DNA from: an uncultured Parabacteroides sp. | GTDB lineage: Bacteria; Bacteroidota; Bacteroidia; Bacteroidales; Tannerellaceae | Assembly: GCA_937894065.1 (NCBI GenBank) | Contig: CALCST010000016.1 | Span: 1 to 64,000 of the forward strand | Direction: 5' to 3' | Length of the DNA stretch: 64,000 bases | In this document: one piece after another, positions 26,468-35,811 of the stretch | Layout of the letters: each line of letters starts with the position of its first letter | How positions within the stretch are numbered: the stretch's first letter is position 1 | Translations under genes and position numbers: made by a program | Notes under the pieces: model-generated | What the model saw: the letters and a program-made list of their open reading frames with translations, nothing else | Databases searched by the model: none | What the model was told of the DNA's origin: nothing

Positions 26468-29400
26468 ATGATATTTACCATATTTACAGTTATAATTTTA
26501 TTTTTTGTATCATCACAATACGTCTCATCTGAAGAGATAAATTATATTTTCAGGCATTATCAGGTTGAAAATGGATTGAGTGATAATATGGTCACAAGTT
26601 GTGTTCAGGATAACAATGGTTATATATGGCTTGGAACACGCGATGGACTTAATTGTTTCGATGGTTATAACTTCAAAGTGTATAGACATGATCCCGAAAT
26701 GCAGGGAACATTAGGCAGTAACTGGATTACTGGTTTGAACTGTGATAAGGATGGAAACCTGTGGGTAGGAACATTTTCCGGCTTGTTCTGTTTCAAGCAA
26801 GAAAAAGAGATGTTCAGCATTTTGCCAATAACAGCGGATAAAAGAATTGACCGTTTCCTTTTTGACAATGACAACCGCCTCTGGGTTCTTATGGAAGGAA
26901 ATCTTATTAGATTTGATTTGTCCTTGGATCAATATAAAATATATTCACATCCGGAACAGTTTTCTTATACTTCATTATGTCTGACTGCAAATGGAAAACT
27001 GTGGGTTGGCGACAGTAACGGTTCTCTGTCTATTATTGAAGAAGATGGAACAGTTCAGTCTTATTCTTTATTCGAGAATTCCGAACCAAGGAAAATACTA
27101 CATTTATATCCTTCTTCATATAACAACAGCATTTTTGTAGCATATGAGCATGATGATATAAAAATATGGAATGCAGATTCTCTTAAAGTACAGGATTTGA
27201 ATATACAGAGTTCAAATAATATAACATTCCTGATAAACTGCTTTCTTCAAATAGATGAAAACGAATTGTGGATAGGAACAGATTCTGGTTTGATAATATA
27301 TTATTTGAATACGGGAAAATATAAAAGAGTAATGCAAGATCCTCTTGATCCTAATTCTTTGTCCAGTCAATATATTTCTGCTTTTTGCAGGGATAGAGAA
27401 AATGGTATATGGATTTGTTTCCATCAGAGTGGTGTAAATTATTGTTCACCGTTCCGACCTTTCAGAATTCATTATCCTGGTGATAGTTTCAATCTTATGC
27501 AAGGCGAAGTGGTCCGTGATATTTGCAAAGATAAATATGGAAATATATGGTTGGGAACGGAAGATGCCGGAATCAACTGTATGGACAAACAAACTGGAGC
27601 ATTCTCTAATTATCGTCCTGGAGGAAACGGAGGAATAGCTCATACAAACATTCGTGGGCTGGCAGTTTCTGACAATGATTTGTGGATAGGACATGTTATA
27701 CATGGTATTGACCGAATGGATATAAATACCCGTAAAGTAATAAAGAGATATTCTTTACTAAAAGATTCAGCGGGAACTAAGAATAGCTCAGTTCGTTGTA
27801 TCAAAGTTCTGCAGGAAGGAGATATATATGTGGGAACAGACGATGGCGTGTTCAAGTATGACTATCTCAATGATTGCTTTAAATTTATGCATCAGTTTCC
27901 TGAGTATTCTGTAAGATGTATTTATGAAGACCGGTTGGGACGAGTATGGACAGGTATGTTCAATCGCAGTTTCTATTATGACCCAATAAGTAATGCAGGA
28001 ATGTATTTGCCATACGATAAGTTGAACACTCAGAGACATAACCTTGTAAATGATATTTGTGAAGATACTGATGGTAATATGTGGTTTGCGACGCTCGAAG
28101 GTGTGATTAAATATGATTTCCAGACAGGTGAATCTATTCATTATACGGTAAAGGACGGAATGCCTAGTAATGTTGTGTTCCGTATATTGCGTGATAATGA
28201 CAGGTGCTTTTGGATAAGTACGGCAAATGGATTGGTAAGATTTGATTCAAAAACAGAACAAATTACTACGTTCACCGAAAACCATGGGTTAATATCAAGA
28301 CAGTTCAATGAAAATTCTGCCTTCAAGGATTCTGATGAGAATTTCTATTTTGGCTCAGTAAAAGGTTTTGTACATTTCAGGCCGGAAGATATGAGAATGG
28401 ATGTACGCCACGCAAAAGTTCATCTCCACACATTGGAACTTGACAATGGGAAAAAAGTCATAAATATTCCTTCTGAATCATCTGAGCATAAAATAGAATT
28501 AGGACATGAAGAATCTACATTCAGTATTAATTTTTCCACATTGGATTTTATAGCTCCGGCTTCTGTTAAATATGCATACAGATTGAGTGGAAGTAACCAA
28601 AGTTGGATTGAGATTGGTGGAAGAAATACTGTATATTTTGCCAATCTTTCTCCAGGAGATTATGTCTTTGAAGTGAAAGCCACAGATTTCTCAAATCATT
28701 GGAGCGATGAAGTTACATCTTTGAATATAGTCATTCTTCCCGCATGGTGGCAATCCACATTTGCCAGATTTTTATTTGTAATGACTGTATTCGTTATGAT
28801 AATCTCCTTTATATACCGATGGAAAGCTAAGGCAAAGAAAGAGATGGCATATAATATGCAATTGTTTGAAGATAAGAAAGAAAAGGAATTATATCAGTCA
28901 AAGATAGATTTCTTTATCAATATTGCCCATGAGATACGTACTCCGCTTACGTTGATTAAGAATCCGTTGGAGAAGATTATCATGTCGAATGTAATTCAAG
29001 GAAAAGAATCTGAATCTCTTCGTTTGATGAACAGAAATGTTACCCGCCTTATGTCTCTTGTGAATCAGCTTCTGGATTTCCGAAAGACTGAAACCGACGG
29101 CTACAAGTTGAGTTTTGTGCGTACGGATATGATAGCTCTACTTAAGGAAAATGTTAAATTCTTCAGAGAATCTGCTGCCGAAAACAATCTTCTTCTGAAT
29201 ATAGATTGTACGATGGATGAGCTTTATGCCTATGTTGACCGTGAAGCTGTAACCAAGATTTTCAGTAATCTTCTTCTGAATGCAATAAAATATGCTCAGC
29301 ATAGCATAGTTATACGTGTTTCGATGAATGAAGAATATGACAGTTTTTCTATTGATTTCATTAATGACGGAAAGCCGGTTCCTCCAGAATTAAGAGAAAA

Positions 29401-30415
29401 AATATTCGAACCGTTTTATAGAGTTGAGGTAAATACCGAAGGAAAAACAGGAACAGGACTAGGTCTTCCGTTTGCCCGTTCTTTGGCAGAAATGCATAAC
29501 GGTTCTTTGACGTTGGAAACTTTTGCGGCAAACGAAGGGTTGACAATGTTTCGTCTTGTTCTTCCTTTACATTTGCCCGAGTCTATTCATACAGAAGAAA
29601 ATATTCCTTTATCTGACGAAACAGATTTGTCATTGCGTTTTGAGGAAGGTCGTCCTGCAGTTCTGGTAGTTGAGGACAATAGTGAAATGCGTAAATTCGT
29701 TGCAGAAGAAGTAAATACATTATATAATGTATATGTTGCCGAAAATGGTAAAGTGGCAACAGAAATATTAGGAAAAGAAAGTGTACAACTGGTGATAAGT
29801 GATGTTATGATGCCTGTTATGGACGGACTGGAATTATTGCACTATATTAAGTCGAATGAAGAATATACGCATATTCCGGTGATACTTCTAACAGCGAAAA
29901 CTACAACCCAGTTCCATCTTGAAGGATTGGAACATGGCGCTGATGCCTATATTGACAAACCATTTTCCATGCCTTTACTTATGGCACAGGTTTCCAATCT
30001 TATCTCAAACAGGGATAATATAAGGAAATTTTATTTCAAGTCGCCGATTGCAAATATGAAATCTATTGCCTATTCCAAAACGGACGAAAAATTCCTCGAC
30101 AAACTTAATACCATCATTAATGATAATATGGGAAATCCGGACCTTGATGTTAATATGCTTGCCGAAATGATGAATATAAGTCGACCAACTTTGTACAGAA
30201 AAGTCCGTTCAATATCTGATTTGACACCGAACGATCTTATAAAGATGGCTCGTCTGAAAAAATCAGCAGAATTACTCCTTAGTGGAGAAATGAAGATATA
30301 CGAAATAGCCGAAGCTGTTGGTTTCAGCTCCCAGTCTTATTTCTGGTCAGCATTCATAAAAGAATTTGGAGTTAGTCCGTCGAAGTATGTGAAGGAGAAT
30401 ATGGGGAAGGAGTAG
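26468..30415 (+). CDS. Hybrid two-component system sensor-regulator (HTCS)
   Basis: One-protein sensor and transcription factor of 1315 residues that detects an oligosaccharide in the periplasm and activates the downstream PUL. Order: N-terminal membrane segment or signal (ATG at 26468, chosen over a TTG), two beta-propellers of Reg_prop repeats (about 30-690, with repeated 'GNLWVGT'/'IWLGT' blades), Y_Y_Y domain (about 700-745), membrane segment (about 765-786), HisKA with phospho-His about 821 in NIAHEIRTPLT, HATPase with GTGLGLPFA, a receiver with phospho-Asp about 1112 in VISDVMMPVMDG, and a C-terminal AraC helix-turn-helix (about 1215-1310). All catalytic residues look intact. Confidence 0.95.
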   Translation: MIFTIFTVIILFFVSSQYVSSEEINYIFRHYQVENGLSDNMVTSCVQDNNGYIWLGTRDGLNCFDGYNFKVYRHDPEMQGTLGSNWITGLNCDKDGNLWVGTFSGLFCFKQEKEMFSILPITADKRIDRFLFDNDNRLWVLMEGNLIRFDLSLDQYKIYSHPEQFSYTSLCLTANGKLWVGDSNGSLSIIEEDGTVQSYSLFENSEPRKILHLYPSSYNNSIFVAYEHDDIKIWNADSLKVQDLNIQSSNNITFLINCFLQIDENELWIGTDSGLIIYYLNTGKYKRVMQDPLDPNSLSSQYISAFCRDRENGIWICFHQSGVNYCSPFRPFRIHYPGDSFNLMQGEVVRDICKDKYGNIWLGTEDAGINCMDKQTGAFSNYRPGGNGGIAHTNIRGLAVSDNDLWIGHVIHGIDRMDINTRKVIKRYSLLKDSAGTKNSSVRCIKVLQEGDIYVGTDDGVFKYDYLNDCFKFMHQFPEYSVRCIYEDRLGRVWTGMFNRSFYYDPISNAGMYLPYDKLNTQRHNLVNDICEDTDGNMWFATLEGVIKYDFQTGESIHYTVKDGMPSNVVFRILRDNDRCFWISTANGLVRFDSKTEQITTFTENHGLISRQFNENSAFKDSDENFYFGSVKGFVHFRPEDMRMDVRHAKVHLHTLELDNGKKVINIPSESSEHKIELGHEESTFSINFSTLDFIAPASVKYAYRLSGSNQSWIEIGGRNTVYFANLSPGDYVFEVKATDFSNHWSDEVTSLNIVILPAWWQSTFARFLFVMTVFVMIISFIYRWKAKAKKEMAYNMQLFEDKKEKELYQSKIDFFINIAHEIRTPLTLIKNPLEKIIMSNVIQGKESESLRLMNRNVTRLMSLVNQLLDFRKTETDGYKLSFVRTDMIALLKENVKFFRESAAENNLLLNIDCTMDELYAYVDREAVTKIFSNLLLNAIKYAQHSIVIRVSMNEEYDSFSIDFINDGKPVPPELREKIFEPFYRVEVNTEGKTGTGLGLPFARSLAEMHNGSLTLETFAANEGLTMFRLVLPLHLPESIHTEENIPLSDETDLSLRFEEGRPAVLVVEDNSEMRKFVAEEVNTLYNVYVAENGKVATEILGKESVQLVISDVMMPVMDGLELLHYIKSNEEYTHIPVILLTAKTTTQFHLEGLEHGADAYIDKPFSMPLLMAQVSNLISNRDNIRKFYFKSPIANMKSIAYSKTDEKFLDKLNTIINDNMGNPDLDVNMLAEMMNISRPTLYRKVRSISDLTPNDLIKMARLKKSAELLLSGEMKIYEIAEAVGFSSQSYFWSAFIKEFGVSPSKYVKENMGKE

Positions 30416-30747
30416 ATAATTTAATATACATACTAACTTACAATAGTTATACATTATGAAAAGAAAATCATGCATTAAATTTGTTTTTTATAAAAAAAAG
30501 ATGTTTTTTTGCTGACGGAGATATTGTCGAAATAAAAAATGTGTGTGTATTATTGTTGTAAAATAGCAATATCTTTTGTTTTAGAGGTGAAACTCTTATG
30601 TGTGTTATTGTAAAATTGTGTGTGTAACTTAAATCGTGTATTAGTATGAGAAATTTTTATTCGGGATAAGTCTGTCCATGCCTTTCGGATAGATTTAGAT
30701 ATTTTTTTGTTTTTATTGAATTATAGTTAACTTAAATTTAACAGGAA
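30416..30747 (+). other. Intergenic region upstream of the susC operon
   Basis: About 330 bp, very AT-rich. It has two similar blocks (TGTGTGTATTATTGTTGTAAAAT near 30541 and a TGTGTTATTGTAAAAT variant near 30600) that could be HTCS binding sites; this is only a visual suggestion. No ORF or terminator is evident. Confidence 0.4.
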
Positions 30748-33700
30748 ATGAATAAGGTCTTAACACCACTAGAACTTGGTATGTCATCAAGTCTATTCCA
30801 AAAAATTCCAATGCGTATACGTTTAGCTTCTTTTTGGCTTGCAGGCATGGTTTTTAATGTGAATGCAGAAAATGTAGATAATCAAGTTGAACCTTTACCA
30901 AATTTAGGAGTAAATACTAATATAGAATCCATTTCACAACAGAAGAAAACAGTTATAGGAACAGTTTTGGATGCTTCTGGTATACCAGTAATTGGAGCAA
31001 ATGTAATGGTCAAAGGAACTACAAATGGTAGTATCACAGATATGGATGGAAAATTTACATTGGAGGTTCCAGAAGGAGCTGTATTGGAGGTATCTTATAT
31101 AGGTTATACAACTAAAAATGTAAAAGTGGGAAATCAGAAATCCATTTCAGTGATATTAAAAGAAGATACCCAAGCCCTTGATGAGGTTGTTGTTGTAGGT
31201 TATGGTACAATGAAAAAGAGCGATATTACAGGATCTGTAACTTCGGTCAAATCAGAAGATATGCTGAAAAGAAATCCAGTGAATTTAGGACAAGGACTTC
31301 AAGGTGCTGCAGCTGGTGTTTCTGTAATGAGAACTTCAGGAGACCCTGAAGGGGGAGTTTCTATTCGTATCAGAGGTGTTGCCACGGTTAATGGTAGTTC
31401 TGATCCTTTGTATGTAGTTGATGGAGTACAGGTTGGAACAAGTGTCGATTTCCTTAATCCTGCAGATATTGAATCAATAGAAATACTTAAAGATGCTTCT
31501 GCAACTGCAATTTATGGTTCTCAAGGAGCTAATGGAGTTATTTTGATTACAACAAAGACAGGATTAAAAGAACAGACCAGTTTGAAATTTACTGCTCATT
31601 ATGGTATACAGAACATGAGTAATAGGATCGATGTTGCTAATGCAGCTCAATTTGTTGAAGCTGTTCGTATGTCAAAACAAAATGATAATGCTGTATTTAC
31701 AAATAAAGCTTGGGAAAATCCAGCATTTACCAACCAGTTATATAGTATAGACTGGCAGGATGTTATGGCTAGAACAGCTCTGCAGCAGAATTATAATTTG
31801 TCTGCATCTGGAGGTTCAGAAAAGACTCAAGCACGTTTGTCTGTCGGTTATCTTAATAATGAAGGTGTAGTTGTTAACTCTTATTTCAAGAGACTTACTG
31901 CTCGAGCTAATGTTAATCATAAGATAAAGAACTTTATACGAACAGGACTGTCTATTGCTTATGTTCATGCGGAAAAAACAGGAGGTGGAAATCTGTTTGA
32001 ATATGCGAAAACAATACCAACAATGGATGATACAGATGCAAATGGTAATCTTATAAATGTTCCGGTTCAGTATCCTGACGGAACATGGGGACATTTCAAG
32101 CAGGAAGGAAATGGTGATATCAGTAAATCACAGGATAACCCTTATGCAGCAGCAATGGAGGCTGATTATCTGAATAAGTATAATAGAGTTGTGACTAGTG
32201 CAAATGTTGAAATTGATATTGTGAAAGGTTTGACATTTAAGACTATTGGTAGTTATAATTATTATGGTGGTGCTTATAGTAGTTATTCTCCATATAATGA
32301 CCGTACATTCTTGGGTAAAGATTCTCCCGATTCATTCAGCTTAAGTTCTAATGAAGGAAATTCGATGGGACTTGAATCTTATTTTACATATAATTTGGAT
32401 TTAAAAGAACATCATTTGAACGTAATGGCTGGATATTCTGTCAGTGATTACCAGAGTTCTGAAGTAAAAGCTTCTGCTCAGAATATGGTTGCTTCTACAA
32501 TAAGACAGATTGCATTGACTAAAGATGCTAATACTATAACAGGTGGTGGAGGATTCAATACTGCAGTACGTTTTGTTTCCTGGTATGGACGTTTGAATTA
32601 TTCTTTTAAGAATAGATATATGATTACTGCAACTGTACGTAGAGATGGTTCCTCTAAGTTTGGTGCAGGAAATCGTTTTGGTACTTTCCCTTCTGCTTCT
32701 TTTGCATGGAGAGTATCTGAAGAAGGATTTATTAAGGATCTGGATATATTCAGTAATCTGAAGTTAAGATTAGGATGGGGCCAAACAGGAAATTCTGGTT
32801 CTGCTACAAACTTGTCTGTTGAGCAAGTTTCACCTAATAGAATTATGTATTATTGGTTGAATAACGGCAACTATGTTTCAGCTGCAGGATTGGCTAAGAC
32901 TGCAGAAATTGATACAAATCTTAAATGGGAGACTAACGAGCAAACAAATGTAGGTTTGGATATCGGATTATTGAATAATGATTTGAATATCACTTTAGAT
33001 TATTATATCCGTGATGCAAAGGATTTGCTTTTATACAGAAATCTGAGACCTTCAACAGGTTATAAGAATATATATACAAATGCTGGTCATATCAGAAATT
33101 CAGGTTTTGAAGTAACTGTAGGTTATAATAAGAATTTTGGAGATTGGACTTTTGGAGCAACTCTAAATGCTGCTACTCTGAAAAATAAGGCAATAGAAGT
33201 AGGTGATGACATTTTCTATTCAGATGGAGTTAGTTCCGGTTATTATTGGAACAATTATTCTATAACAAGAAATGGTTATCCGGTAGCTTCTTTCTATGGT
33301 CATAAAGTTGCTGGAATTTTTCAAACACAAGATGAAATAGATCAGCTTAATGCACAGGCAAGTAAAATGACTAATGGAGAAATAACTGCTTATCAAACAT
33401 CAGAAACTCAACCTGGAGACTATAAATATGTGGATATAAACGGTGATGGTTATATCAGTGATGAGGATAAAACTATTTTAGGAGATGGATATCCAACTCT
33501 TAATTATGGTTTGAATTTGAGTACTTCATATAAAAACTGGGATTTGAGTATGTATATGTATGGTGTATTAGGACAGGATATATTGTCCTATTCATATGCA
33601 AATCTTACTTCAATAAAACATCCGACGGACGGTTATCAGAACTGTTTGGTTGATTATGTAAATAATGCATGGTCTATAGATAATCCTAGTGATATTTATC

Positions 33701-34002
33701 CGAGACTGACTAGAAGAGATAGCAATCATAACACAAGAGTTTCTGACGCGTTTATTAAGAATGGAGATTTTCTTAGAATATCAAACTTACAGATTGGTTA
33801 TACTTTGCCAAGGCATATTAGTAATATGATGAAAATGGAAAGTGTACGAATATATGGAAGTATTGAGAATTTGGCTACTATTACAGGTTATAAGTATGGT
33901 GATCCGGAAGTAGGTGACTCAAAGGTGCTTAAAACAGGGTTTGATGGTGGTCGATATCCGTATCCAAGAACATATTCATTTGGCGTTAGTGTTCAATTTT
34001 AA
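30748..34002 (+). CDS. SusC-type TonB-dependent outer membrane transporter
   Basis: Outer-membrane oligosaccharide importer of 1084 residues, energised by TonB. After the signal region there is a carboxypeptidase-regulatory-like domain (about 66-145), the SusC box DEVVVVGYGTMKKSDITGSV that includes the TonB contact, a plug domain (VYVVDGVQVGTSVDFLNP and ILKDASATAIYGSQGANGV), and a large barrel ending in YSFGVSVQF. The N terminus is longer than usual, and the signal peptide may really start at Met22 (MRIRLASFWLAGM). It is followed 12 bp later by susD, the standard import pair. Confidence 0.95.
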   Translation: MNKVLTPLELGMSSSLFQKIPMRIRLASFWLAGMVFNVNAENVDNQVEPLPNLGVNTNIESISQQKKTVIGTVLDASGIPVIGANVMVKGTTNGSITDMDGKFTLEVPEGAVLEVSYIGYTTKNVKVGNQKSISVILKEDTQALDEVVVVGYGTMKKSDITGSVTSVKSEDMLKRNPVNLGQGLQGAAAGVSVMRTSGDPEGGVSIRIRGVATVNGSSDPLYVVDGVQVGTSVDFLNPADIESIEILKDASATAIYGSQGANGVILITTKTGLKEQTSLKFTAHYGIQNMSNRIDVANAAQFVEAVRMSKQNDNAVFTNKAWENPAFTNQLYSIDWQDVMARTALQQNYNLSASGGSEKTQARLSVGYLNNEGVVVNSYFKRLTARANVNHKIKNFIRTGLSIAYVHAEKTGGGNLFEYAKTIPTMDDTDANGNLINVPVQYPDGTWGHFKQEGNGDISKSQDNPYAAAMEADYLNKYNRVVTSANVEIDIVKGLTFKTIGSYNYYGGAYSSYSPYNDRTFLGKDSPDSFSLSSNEGNSMGLESYFTYNLDLKEHHLNVMAGYSVSDYQSSEVKASAQNMVASTIRQIALTKDANTITGGGGFNTAVRFVSWYGRLNYSFKNRYMITATVRRDGSSKFGAGNRFGTFPSASFAWRVSEEGFIKDLDIFSNLKLRLGWGQTGNSGSATNLSVEQVSPNRIMYYWLNNGNYVSAAGLAKTAEIDTNLKWETNEQTNVGLDIGLLNNDLNITLDYYIRDAKDLLLYRNLRPSTGYKNIYTNAGHIRNSGFEVTVGYNKNFGDWTFGATLNAATLKNKAIEVGDDIFYSDGVSSGYYWNNYSITRNGYPVASFYGHKVAGIFQTQDEIDQLNAQASKMTNGEITAYQTSETQPGDYKYVDINGDGYISDEDKTILGDGYPTLNYGLNLSTSYKNWDLSMYMYGVLGQDILSYSYANLTSIKHPTDGYQNCLVDYVNNAWSIDNPSDIYPRLTRRDSNHNTRVSDAFIKNGDFLRISNLQIGYTLPRHISNMMKMESVRIYGSIENLATITGYKYGDPEVGDSKVLKTGFDGGRYPYPRTYSFGVSVQF

Positions 34003-34014
34003 TTGTATTAGTTA

Positions 34015-35709
34015 ATGAATCAGATTATGAAAAATATATATAAATTTTTATTGATGGCAGCTCCTTTATTTGGGCTAAGTTCTTGTGGTGAAGGTTTTTT
34101 GGATGTTGACAGATATGATATACTGGAACCAGATATTATATTAACTTCTGAAGAATATGTAAACCAAGGTTTAAATGGTCTTTATGATTCTTTTTTACCT
34201 ATTAAATCAGGAGGAAATGATATTGAATCAAACTGGAACATAAAACCTCATTTGGCATTTTCTAATTATCCAGCATTGGATTGTCAGGCTGATGGTTGGG
34301 ATAATGAATTCGCTCGTCATGCATGGTTGGCAGATAAAGATATGTTTGAGGTTGCTTGGCAATTTGCCTATAGAGCAATAAGTCGTGTAAATGTTTTTTT
34401 AGAACAGCTTCAGAAAGCGGATGTTTCGTTGTTTAAGGAAGGCCAGAAAGGAAAAGACAAAATTGAGGCTCAGGCAAGAGCAATCAGAGGATATTGGTAT
34501 TATTATCTTGCTCAAAATTATGGACGAGTTCCAATGCTTGATGCTGGAGAATCTTATTCAAATACACCGTCTAAACCTAGAGCAGAATCTTTAGATGAGA
34601 CCTATGACTTTATTATAAAAGACTTTGAATATGCTTCTGCTAATCTTGGATGGAATCCGGAAAATAATGACTATGGCCGTATAACTAAAGGTATGGCTAT
34701 GGCTTATTCTGCGATGACATATATGTATAAGAAGGATTTCAAAACTGCAAAATCAATATTTAAGGAGATAATAGATAAAGGTCCGTATGAACTTATGCCT
34801 TGTTATGGTGAACTTCATCAGTATAATAACTATTGGTGTAAGGAAAGTGTGTGGGAAGTTTCATTTTTCAATTGGGGAGACCTTGGTTGGAGTGCAGGAA
34901 ATACAACTGATAACATTTGGTGGGGAACATATTTGACAGCTGCTGCTGAATATGGTGGCTGGGGGGCTTTATATATTTCCCACGAGTTTGCTCGTTCTTT
35001 TGAAGAAGGAGATAAGAGAAAACAATATTCAATTGTATGTAAAGGTGAAACACAACCTTATACAGGCGAAGTCATTGGTGCGACTTCTGGTAGAGAAGGT
35101 GATTTTGTAGGTTCGGAGAATATGCCGAACAATTATTCTATAAAATTGTGGAAAGGTAAAGCCGGTAATCCGGTGTATACTCCAATTTCTGCGTTTCATT
35201 TAAGATATGCATCAGTTTTACTGAATTATGCAGAGTGTTGTTTCGAAGTGGATGGTCCGTCGTCTGCTGAAGGATGGAAGTATATTTCTATGATTCGTGA
35301 ACGTGCATGGGGAAATTTGGAAGTAGGAAAAACTCCTATTGATAACTTCCCGTTTGAATTCAATAAAGAAGAAGTGAAGGTTCCGGATGCAAAAACATTC
35401 TACACTGAATATAAGCAGAAAAAAGGTTATAAGTCTGATGTATGGAAAGTTGCTTTGACAATAGAAAGACGACATGAGTTTGTTGCAGAGTATTCGTTCT
35501 GGTATGATTTATGCAGATCCAATATGGCTCAAGAATTCTTGGATTGTGAATATCCTCAGAATGGTGGTGCATATTATGATGCAGAAGGAAGACCTTGTAC
35601 ACCTAGAAAATTCAATTTTGATGCAAATAAAATGTTATATCCAATTCCAACTCAGGAAATCTTGACTAATGAAGATATTAGTCAGGAAGATCAGAATCCT
35701 GGTTATTAA
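34015..35709 (+). CDS. SusD-like glycan-binding lipoprotein
   Basis: Surface lipoprotein of 564 residues that caps the SusC transporter and captures the glycan. The leader ends in a lipobox (GLSSC, Cys24). TPR-like helices are evident in the first half (ARAIRGYWYYYLAQNYGRVP), and the C-terminal RagB/SusD region includes WKVALTIERRHEFVAEY and the final MLYPIPTQEI. It is 12 bp after susC. Sugar specificity cannot be read from the sequence. Confidence 0.94.
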   Translation: MNQIMKNIYKFLLMAAPLFGLSSCGEGFLDVDRYDILEPDIILTSEEYVNQGLNGLYDSFLPIKSGGNDIESNWNIKPHLAFSNYPALDCQADGWDNEFARHAWLADKDMFEVAWQFAYRAISRVNVFLEQLQKADVSLFKEGQKGKDKIEAQARAIRGYWYYYLAQNYGRVPMLDAGESYSNTPSKPRAESLDETYDFIIKDFEYASANLGWNPENNDYGRITKGMAMAYSAMTYMYKKDFKTAKSIFKEIIDKGPYELMPCYGELHQYNNYWCKESVWEVSFFNWGDLGWSAGNTTDNIWWGTYLTAAAEYGGWGALYISHEFARSFEEGDKRKQYSIVCKGETQPYTGEVIGATSGREGDFVGSENMPNNYSIKLWKGKAGNPVYTPISAFHLRYASVLLNYAECCFEVDGPSSAEGWKYISMIRERAWGNLEVGKTPIDNFPFEFNKEEVKVPDAKTFYTEYKQKKGYKSDVWKVALTIERRHEFVAEYSFWYDLCRSNMAQEFLDCEYPQNGGAYYDAEGRPCTPRKFNFDANKMLYPIPTQEILTNEDISQEDQNPGY

Positions 35710-35735
35710 TGTTATATAATAGACTATTTGTATAA

Positions 35736-35780
35736 AAACTAAAGTTTTCATATAATTGGTATGAAAACTTTAGTTTGGTT
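35736..35780 (+). terminator. Intrinsic terminator or intra-operon hairpin
   Basis: A perfect 17-bp stem (35736-35752 with 35760-35776) with a 7-nt loop follows susD. The T tract is modest, so partial read-through into the GH9 gene is likely. Confidence 0.65.
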
Positions 35781-35811
35781 TATTTGGCTAATCTAATTAC
35801 TATGTATAGTT